Assembly (NCBI GenBank): GCA_025356735.1
Contig: JANXRT010000512.1
Location: 1-10,867, forward strand
Direction of reading: 5' to 3'
From: Acetobacteraceae bacterium
Lineage (GTDB): Bacteria > Pseudomonadota > Alphaproteobacteria > Acetobacterales > Acetobacteraceae
DNA: 10,867 nucleotides
The position numbers and the translations under genes are program-made. Of this stretch, positions 6,501-10,867 are shown in pieces; the first letter of the stretch is position 1, and every line of letters starts with the position of its first letter. A model generated the notes under the pieces. That model was not told where the DNA came from and searched no databases. It saw only the letters and a list, made by a program, of their open reading frames with translations.

Positions 6501-9500
6501 ATAGGCGTCGCGCACCGCAAGCCGCGAGCCCGTGCCCGAAACCAGCACAGAGCCGGACGAAGTCGCGAGCGCGCCCGCCACGGTCAGCGTGGCGCCGGCG
6601 GTCACCGAAATCACGCCGGCGCTGTCGATCGTGCCGAGCGCGCCGGTGGCGCCCGCCCCGCTCAGCGTCAGCGCGCCCTGTGTCAGCGAAAGCGACGCGG
6701 CCGTTAGGGATGAAGCCGCCGCTACCAGCAGCGATCCTGCCACTGCTCCGCCAATCGACAGGCTGCCGGTGCTGTAGGCACCGACCAGGTTGACCGCGTT
6801 GATTACCGCCAGGCTCTTCGAAGTGCCGCCGCCGGTGATCACCGTGCCGCTGCCATCTGATAACCCGGCAATCGTCACCGGCGACAGGCCGCCGGGTACT
6901 GACGCCGCCGGGTTGGCGCCGGAAGTCACATCCTGCCAGTTGCCTGAACCGCCCCACCACCCTGCCGCACCGCCGATCCAGCGATAGGCGTCGGTGCTCA
7001 CCGAAACAACGCCGGCGAGCCGCAGCGTGACGCTGCTGTTGGCGCCGGTGGAGGTGAGCACAAACCCACTCGCATAGCTGCCGAGCAGGCTGACCGAAGC
7101 GGCGAGGCTGTTGCCAGCGAACAGCGCCAGGGTACCTGAGCCAGCTCCATCCGGGGTGTAGAGCAGGCGCGTGGCTCCGGTCGCAAAGGCCAGTGTGTCG
7201 CCGAGCTGAAAGCCGCGGATTGGCGCTGCCACTACGACGCCGGTGCCCAGGCTCAGACTCGCCTGCGCGTCGGCGAATACCACGTTGGTGCCCGCCGCGA
7301 CGTTGCCGCCCAGCGTCACCGCCGCATCGCGGCCGAGCTGCAGCGTGCCGGCACCCGACAACGCGCCGTTGATCGTCAGCGCGGCGCCGCTAACCAGGAT
7401 CGCGCCGTCGTCGATGAGGGCGCCGGTGAGCGAGGCGTCGGTTGTCACCGTGACCGTTGTCCCGACGGTAATCGTCAGCGTGCCGGCAGTGGCGGCGCCC
7501 GCGCCGACGCCGACCAGGATTGAGCCGGTGGCATCGACCGCGATCGAAGCGGGCGGGCCACGGCCGGCCGGCGCCTCGATCGTCAGCCCACCGAGCTGCA
7601 CGACCGCGCCGGCCAGCGCTGCCAGGCCAGCATCGCCGGTATAGATGTCGCGCACCGCAAGCCGCGAGCCGGTGCCCGAGACCCGCACCGAGCCGGCCGA
7701 GGTCGCGAGCCCCCCGGCCACGCTCAGCGTGGCGGCGCCGGTGACCGACACCGCGCCCGCGCTGTCGATCGTGCCGAACGCGCCAGTGGCGCCCGCCCCG
7801 CCCAGCGTCAGCGTGCCCTGCGTTAACACCAGGGAAGCCGCGGTCAGCGATGTTCCGGCGGTAACCGCAAGGCTACCCAATGAACCGGAATTGGCAGCCG
7901 TACGCTCGCCGACCTTGATCGCGCCGGCGACCGCAAGCGACGCCGCCATGCCGCCCAACGTTAGCGAACCCTGCGTCAACAGCAGAGAACTCGCAGTCAA
8001 CGACGATGCCGCCGATATCAGCAGTGATCCCGAAGCCGCCGAACTGCCGATCGCGGCATTGCCAGTGGTGTAATCCCCAACAAGATCGACGTTGGCTGAC
8101 AGCGTCAGGGAGGCCGAGACGCCACCGCCACCGATTACCGTGTAGCCAGTACCCGGTGCACCGGCGATCGTCACCGGCGTCAAGCTGCCTGGCACGGATC
8201 TCGCCGGGTTTGTCGCCGATGTCACATCCTTCCAGTTACCCACGGCACCCCAGGAAACGCCGACCGCACCGGTCCAGGCGAAAACATCCGAATTGAGTGA
8301 AACGGCACCCGCGCCCCCGGTCACGGCGGCGATCAGGCTAACGGTGCTGACGCCGCCGGTTGCGGGTGCAAGGCTGAAGCTACCGGGCAGGTAGTTGCCG
8401 ACAAGGTTGACCGAGGCGGCGACGGAGGTGCCGGCGAGCAGCGTCAGGATGCCCGAGCCGGCGCCTTCCGGGGTGTAGAACACGCTGCTGGCGGTGACGG
8501 CGAAGCTCAACGTGTCGCCCAGCTGAAAGCCGCGCACCGCTGCCGCCAGGGTGACCCCGGCGCCGAGCCGCAAGCTTGCCTGCGCGTCGGCGAAGACGAC
8601 GCCCAGGCCAGCCGCGACGTTGCCGCCCAGCGTCACCGCCGCGCCATGGCCGAGCTGCAGCGTGCCGGCACCCGACAGCGCGCCGTTGATCGTGAGCTGG
8701 CCGCCGCTGACCGCGATCGCGCCGTTATCGACGACGGCGCCGGTGAGCGAGGCATCCGTCGTCACCGCGACTGTCGCGCCGGACACGATCGTCAGCGTAC
8801 CGACGGCGGCACCGCCGCCGACAACGCCCTCGCCGACCAGGATCGAGCCGGTCGCATCAACCACGACCGAGGCTGCCTGGCCGATGCCGCCCGCGCTGCT
8901 GGCGGGTGCTGCGATCGTCAGCCCTCCGAGCTGCACCACGCCGCCGGCACGCGCCGCCAGGCTGACGTTGCCGAGATAGGCCGGCGCGTAGGCGCTGAAG
9001 CCGGCGGTGAAGCCGCGCGCCACGCTCAACCGCGAGCCCGCACCCGAAACCACCACCGAACCGGTCATCGCGCTGAGCGCGCCGGCGACGCTCAGCACGG
9101 CACCGCCGGTCACCGAGATCACGCCGGCGCTGTCGATGTAGCCCGACGAACCCGCGACATAGTCGATACCGGCCGCACCCAGGCTGACCGCACCGGCGAT
9201 GGTGGCGCTGGCGCCCGCCCCGCTTAGCGTCAGCGAGCCTTGCGTCAGCGCGAGCGAAGAAGCCGTCAAAGTGCCACCAGCGCTCACCGCAACGCTGGCC
9301 GAGGCACCCGGATCGAACGCCATCAGCGGCCCGATCGCGCTGCCCGCCTGCATGCCGAGCGTGATCGCGCCGCTTACCGCGAGCGTGGCACCCGGCCCGC
9401 TCAGCGCCACCGCGCCGTCGGTCAGCGCCAACGAGGCAGCGTTCAGCGAGGAGGCCGCCGAGATGAGCAGCGAGCCGGACGCGTAGCCGTAGCTGCCGAA

Positions 9501-10867
9501 TATCGCCGTCGGCACCGCCCAGCTGCAGATCGACGCCGCGCCGGTCGCGTAGGCGCCGACCAGATCGACCGAGTTGCTCAGCGACAGGCTGGCCGACACG
9601 CCGCCGCCCGATACCACCGTGTAGCCCAACCCCGATCCCGCAATCATCACCGGCGTCAGCACGCCCGGCACAAACAGCGCCGGATCAGCGCCCGAACTTA
9701 CGTCCTGCCAGTTTGCCGAAGAACCCCACTGCCCGCTCGATACGCCGAGCCAGAGGTAGGCGTCAGCGTTGGAGGAGGTCGTGTTGCCGCCGGCAGAAAC
9801 AGTCGCCAGCAGGCTGACGGTGCTACCGCCGCCGGTTGCGGGTGCGAGGCCGAAGCTGGCGGGCAGGTAGTTGCCGATCAGGCTGACGGAGGCGACGACG
9901 TTGCTGCCGGCGAGCAGGGTCAAGGTGCCCGAGCCGCCGGCGCCCGAGGTATAGAACACGCTAGAAGCGTGGGCGGCGAAGCCCAGCGTGTCGCCCATCT
10001 GAAAGCCGCGGATCGGCGCGGCCAGCACGATGCCGGCGCCGAGCCGCAGGCTCGCTTGCGCGTCGGTGAACACCACTCCGATGCTTGCCGCGACGTTGCC
10101 GCCCAGCGTCACCGCTGCCGCGTGGCCGAGCTGCACGGTGCCGCTGCCCGACAGCGTGCCGTTGATTGTCAGCGCAGCGCCGCTGACGGTGATCGCGCCG
10201 TTGTCGACCAAGACGCCGGTGAGCAAGGCATCGGTGGTAATCGCGACCGTATTGGCGGCAGCGATGGTCAGCGTGCCAGCCGCCGCGATCCCGCCGCCAA
10301 CCAGGATCGAGCCGGTGGCATCGACCGCGACCGAGGCCGCCTGGCCAATGCTGCCGGCGCTGCTGGCCGGCGCCTGGATCGTCAGCCCACCGAGCTGCAC
10401 CACGCCGCCCGCGCGCGCCGCCAGGCTGACGTTGCCGAGATAAACCGGCGCGTAGGCGCTCAGACCAGCGGTGAAACCCCGCGCCACCGTCAGCCGCGAG
10501 CCGGCACCCGAAACCACCACCGAGCCGGTCAGCGTGCTCAGCGCGCCGGCGAGGCTCAGCGTGGCGCCGCCGGTCACCGAGATCACGCCGGCGCTGTCGA
10601 TGTAGCCCGACGAACCCGCGACATAGTCGACACCGGCCGCGCCCAGGCTGACCGCACCGGCGATCACCCCGCTCGCCCCTGCCCCGCTCAGCGTCAGCGC
10701 GCCTTGCGTCAGGATCAGCGAGCCTGCCGTCAGCGTGGTGCCGGCGCCAACCGCCAGGCTGGCCGAGGCACCCGGATCGAACGCCATCAGCGGCCCGATC
10801 GCGCTGCCCGCCTGCATGCCGAGCGTGATCGCGCCGCTTACCGCGAGCGTGGCACCCGGCCCGCTCA
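3543..10867 (-). CDS. Giant type I-secreted repeat protein (adhesin-like), C-terminal 2440 residues; start beyond the window
   Basis: The frame is open to the right edge. The first ATG (10817) lies inside a repeat that has a full-length copy elsewhere, so it is not the start. Numbered from the first visible codon, the domains are as follows. Residues 1-2049 are five large Ala/Gly/Ser/Thr/Val-rich beta-strand modules; four of them open with a tryptophan signature such as WWGGSGNWQDVTS, and each contains TINGALSG..., FADAQASLRLG and RGFQLGDTL blocks. A short Pro/Thr linker follows (about 2041-2054). Residues 2055-2342 are six FG-GAP/VCBS-like repeats of 48 residues with DFNGDGKSDILWQNDNG. Residues 2343-2440 are a terminal domain with GASGNDTLL, ISGFNPAQDLVLLSK, a predicted strand-rich end and a final SDFSFV. 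Family knowledge: such an RTX-like C-terminal domain with a hydrophobic extreme end is typical of type I secretion substrates. There is no autotransporter beta-barrel, LPXTG or PEP-CTERM. I infer a secreted or surface adhesin; its ligand and any enzymatic function are unknown. No ABC transporter, membrane fusion protein or TolC gene is in the window. There is a single Cys in the visible part. Confidence 0.93.
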   Translation of the reverse strand, partial: SGPGATLAVSGAITLGMQAGSAIGPLMAFDPGASASLAVGAGTTLTAGSLILTQGALTLSGAGASGVIAGAVSLGAAGVDYVAGSSGYIDSAGVISVTGGATLSLAGALSTLTGSVVVSGAGSRLTVARGFTAGLSAYAPVYLGNVSLAARAGGVVQLGGLTIQAPASSAGSIGQAASVAVDATGSILVGGGIAAAGTLTIAAANTVAITTDALLTGVLVDNGAITVSGAALTINGTLSGSGTVQLGHAAAVTLGGNVAASIGVVFTDAQASLRLGAGIVLAAPIRGFQMGDTLGFAAHASSVFYTSGAGGSGTLTLLAGSNVVASVSLIGNYLPASFGLAPATGGGSTVSLLATVSAGGNTTSSNADAYLWLGVSSGQWGSSANWQDVSSGADPALFVPGVLTPVMIAGSGLGYTVVSGGGVSASLSLSNSVDLVGAYATGAASICSWAVPTAIFGSYGYASGSLLISAASSLNAASLALTDGAVALSGPGATLAVSGAITLGMQAGSAIGPLMAFDPGASASVAVSAGGTLTASSLALTQGSLTLSGAGASATIAGAVSLGAAGIDYVAGSSGYIDSAGVISVTGGAVLSVAGALSAMTGSVVVSGAGSRLSVARGFTAGFSAYAPAYLGNVSLAARAGGVVQLGGLTIAAPASSAGGIGQAASVVVDATGSILVGEGVVGGGAAVGTLTIVSGATVAVTTDASLTGAVVDNGAIAVSGGQLTINGALSGAGTLQLGHGAAVTLGGNVAAGLGVVFADAQASLRLGAGVTLAAAVRGFQLGDTLSFAVTASSVFYTPEGAGSGILTLLAGTSVAASVNLVGNYLPGSFSLAPATGGVSTVSLIAAVTGGAGAVSLNSDVFAWTGAVGVSWGAVGNWKDVTSATNPARSVPGSLTPVTIAGAPGTGYTVIGGGGVSASLTLSANVDLVGDYTTGNAAIGSSAASGSLLISAASSLTASSLLLTQGSLTLGGMAASLAVAGAIKVGERTAANSGSLGSLAVTAGTSLTAASLVLTQGTLTLGGAGATGAFGTIDSAGAVSVTGAATLSVAGGLATSAGSVRVSGTGSRLAVRDIYTGDAGLAALAGAVVQLGGLTIEAPAGRGPPASIAVDATGSILVGVGAGAATAGTLTITVGTTVTVTTDASLTGALIDDGAILVSGAALTINGALSGAGTLQLGRDAAVTLGGNVAAGTNVVFADAQASLSLGTGVVVAAPIRGFQLGDTLAFATGATRLLYTPDGAGSGTLALFAGNSLAASVSLLGSYASGFVLTSTGANSSVTLRLAGVVSVSTDAYRWIGGAAGWWGGSGNWQDVTSGANPAASVPGGLSPVTIAGLSDGSGTVITGGGTSKSLAVINAVNLVGAYSTGSLSIGGAVAGSLLVAAASSLTAASLSLTQGALTLSGAGATGALGTIDSAGVISVTAGATLTVAGALATSSGSVLVSGTGSRLAVRDAYLSDAGLSALVGGMVQLGGLTIQAPSSGSGQTVSVVVDATASILVGGGVAAAGTLTIAAGATVAVMTDAALTGTVLDNGALTVSGGALTINGALSGGGTLQLGHNAVVTLAGNVAAETGLVFADAQATLRLGADVILAAPIRGFQLGDTLGFAASASRLLYTPDGAGSGTLALFAGSRLAASVILLGSYASGFVLASAGGASSVTLRPAGAVSLSTDTYAWIGGGAGWWGGSGNWQDVTSGANPAPSVPGNLSLATIAGSADGGVTVITGGGTSKSLSVTNAVNLAGAYSTGAITLGSAVTPGSLLISVASSLTAASLVLTQGTLALSGVGATGALGTIDSAGVVSVTSGAVLDVAGTLATSAGSVRVSGTGSRLAVRGGWVGDAGLAALAGGIVQLGGLTIQTPGGSGPTASIAVDATGSILVGGGVTAAGTMTIATGATVAVTTNALLTGAVIDDGSITVSSAALTINGALSGAGTLQLGRNAAVTLGGNVATGTNVVFADAQASLSLGTGVVLAAPIRGFQLGDTLGFAIQASGVSYTPGAAGAGILALLAGSSVVASVTLIGSYAAGFVLASNGAGSRVTLSATIPTIPTPRASVHSDFNGDGKSDFLWQHETGAASIWQMADTATIANTGFASVGASWHMKASGDFDGDGKSDILWQNDNGAPSIWRMDGSRVVNVFGFFNPGPTWHIKATGDFNGDGKSDILWQNDNGTPVIWEMDGGNILASVGFFNPGPSWQIKATGDFNGDGRSDILWQNDNGAPVIWELDGGNILASGGFFNPGPTWHVKATGDFNGDGKSDILWQNDNGTPAIWLMDGVTLASNASLPNLGPSWHIKATGDYNGDARSDILLQNDNGTPAIWDMDGFQVIGGGVLDNPGPAWHLIGTDGMRFISGASGNDTLLASPEADTFELASFIAGPHAISGFNPAQDLVLLSKAAFPDFVAVQAQMKPSGSGTLLQLDPSSTLLIQGVAPAAFHPSDFSFV
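3546..3839 (-). other. C-terminal RTX-like / type I secretion signal domain of the giant protein
   Basis: These last 98 residues contain a GxSGNDTLL motif like a single RTX nonapeptide remnant, then ADTFELASF, then a FNPAQDLVLLSKAAFP segment. A LLQLDPSSTLLIQGV segment and the terminal DFSFV complete it. The order (GND motif, a 'GF.p..D.v.L' segment, a strand with Asp, then a short hydrophobic end) is the one seen at the C-termini of many type I-secreted alphaproteobacterial proteins. The assignment rests on pattern recognition; no profile search was run. Confidence 0.7.
3840..4703 (-). repeat. Six tandem 144-bp units encoding FG-GAP/VCBS-like repeats
   Basis: The TCGGA/TCCGAT element encoding the SD of each motif recurs at 3955, 4099, 4243, 4387, 4531 and 4675, exactly 144 bp apart with no indels. 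Each unit is 48 residues: a GDFNGDGKSDILWQNDNG loop, an IWEMDG segment, then a variable strand and GPTWHIKAT. The D-x-N-G-D-G-x-S-D loop is the calcium-binding type known from integrin FG-GAP and VCBS repeats, suggesting a beta-propeller or similar fold. The middle units are closest to each other. The first (LWQHETG) and the last (NGDARSDILLQ, losing a Gly and the Trp) are the most diverged. Confidence 0.93.
4719..5855 (-). repeat. Beta-strand module E of the giant protein (about 379 residues)
   Basis: This is the last large module before the linker and FG-GAP repeats. It opens DTYAWIGGGAGWWGGSGNWQ and ends near the VTLSAT segment. The GFQLGDTL codons (complement from 4921) lie exactly 1137 bp from those of module D, so the two modules have kept the same length. 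At the subfamily level it groups with D (TVITGGGTSKSL, GALGTIDSAGV, YAAGFVLAS). The right-hand boundary is taken at the DxY.W motif; the left boundary is approximate. Confidence 0.88.
5856..6992 (-). repeat. Beta-strand module D of the giant protein (379 residues)
   Basis: It opens DAYRWIGGAAGWWGGSGNWQ. It shares a 42-bp identical DNA stretch with module E (6925-6966 against 5788-5829) around the tryptophan signature, and it is exactly 1137 bp from motif to motif. The GFQLGDTL codons start at the complement of 6058. Confidence 0.88.
6993..8288 (-). repeat. Beta-strand module C of the giant protein (432 residues), hybrid type
   Basis: It opens DVFAWTGAVGVSWGAVGNWK. Its beginning resembles modules A/B (GYTVIGGGGVSASLTLS, VDLVGDYTTG), while its second half resembles D/E (GAFGTIDSAGAVSV, LLYTPDGAGSGTLALFAG, SYASGFVL). 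It carries one extra strand block (about 7850-7960, with IKVGERTAANSG) that D and E lack. Its GFQLGDTL codons start at the complement of 7195. Confidence 0.85.
8289..9764 (-). repeat. Beta-strand module B of the giant protein (492 residues), long type
   Basis: It opens DAYLWLGVSSGQWGSSANWQ. Compared with D/E it has an additional segment with MQAGSAIGPLMAFDPGAS, GVDYVAGSSGYIDSAGVISV-like and RGFTAGFSAYAPAYLG sequences. It also has an insertion with the only cysteine of the visible protein. Long stretches are identical in DNA to module A. The FQLGDTL codons start at the complement of 8512. Confidence 0.87.
9294..9403 (-). repeat. 110-bp exact direct repeat, copy in module B
   Basis: Reading base by base, 9294-9403 is identical to 10758-10867, 1464 bp away. 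It encodes the SGPGATLAVSGAITLGM and MQAGSAIGPLMAFDPGASAS region. The match continues right up to the window edge, so the true repeat may be longer. Confidence 0.93.
9765..10867 (-). repeat. Beta-strand module A of the giant protein, cut by the window edge
   Basis: At least 367 residues of a module of the long A/B type are visible, ending in a LATVSAGGNTTSSN stretch before module B. Its visible part begins SGPGATLAVSGAITLGM, which has an identical internal counterpart in module B. The corresponding FQMGDTL codons start at the complement of 9988, 1476 bp from those in B. Confidence 0.87.
10758..10867 (-). repeat. 110-bp exact direct repeat, copy in module A (runs to the edge)
   Basis: This is the partner of 9294-9403, at the same 1464-bp offset as another identical pair (64 bp, 9103-9166 and 10567-10630). 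The constant offset shows that modules A and B align without gaps over this region. Confidence 0.93.

Noticed and set aside
4657..6960. A 767-codon open frame on the minus strand in another phase of the giant gene
   Set aside because: It is an Arg/Gly-rich shadow frame produced by high GC and repeats. It has no start signal or family motif and lies wholly inside a gene with clear repeats and domain structure.
10815..10817. ATG at 10817 as the start of the giant protein
   Set aside because: It lies inside a 110-bp repeat whose second copy is internal to the same protein, and the frame stays open to the window edge.
3543..10867. Reading the giant gene as a classical autotransporter
   Set aside because: The tryptophan signatures resemble passenger repeats, but the C-terminus has an RTX-like domain and ends SDFSFV, with no room for a roughly 250-residue beta-barrel.

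Overview
The window reads as a high-GC alphaproteobacterial chromosome, most likely from the Rhodospirillales/Acetobacteraceae. This is inferred from the gene order and protein sequences; no database search was possible. It has two very different halves.

The left half (about 1-3530) is conserved housekeeping DNA. On the minus strand, in transcription order, lie a Cbp3/UQCC1-type cytochrome bc1 assembly chaperone, a DUF177 (YceD) protein, ribosomal protein L32 (rpmF), the phosphate acyltransferase PlsX and the N-terminus of FabH, which runs off the left edge. This is the classic yceD-rpmF-plsX-fabH cluster, linking ribosome assembly with the start of phospholipid and fatty-acid synthesis. The chaperone and DUF177 genes overlap by 4 nt. 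The outer-membrane assembly lipoprotein gene bamE is transcribed divergently from the chaperone across a 129-bp region that holds plausible promoters in both directions.

The right half (3543-10867) is one open frame on the minus strand. It is the C-terminal 2440 residues of a giant secreted repeat protein whose start lies beyond the right edge. It consists of five large Ala/Gly/Ser/Thr/Val-rich beta-strand modules (one cut by the edge), a short linker, six FG-GAP/VCBS-like calcium-binding-type repeats with an exact 144-bp period, and a C-terminal domain of about 98 residues typical of type I-secreted RTX-like proteins. The modules fall into two subfamilies, with a hybrid between them, and long stretches are identical at the DNA level. 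The gene has therefore been reshaped by duplication, recombination and probably gene conversion. It is the most unusual item here, probably a cell-surface or secreted adhesin.

The largest intergenic stretches are 185 bp (1603-1787) and 129 bp (2864-2992). I see no RNA genes, insertion sequences, CRISPR arrays or phage genes.
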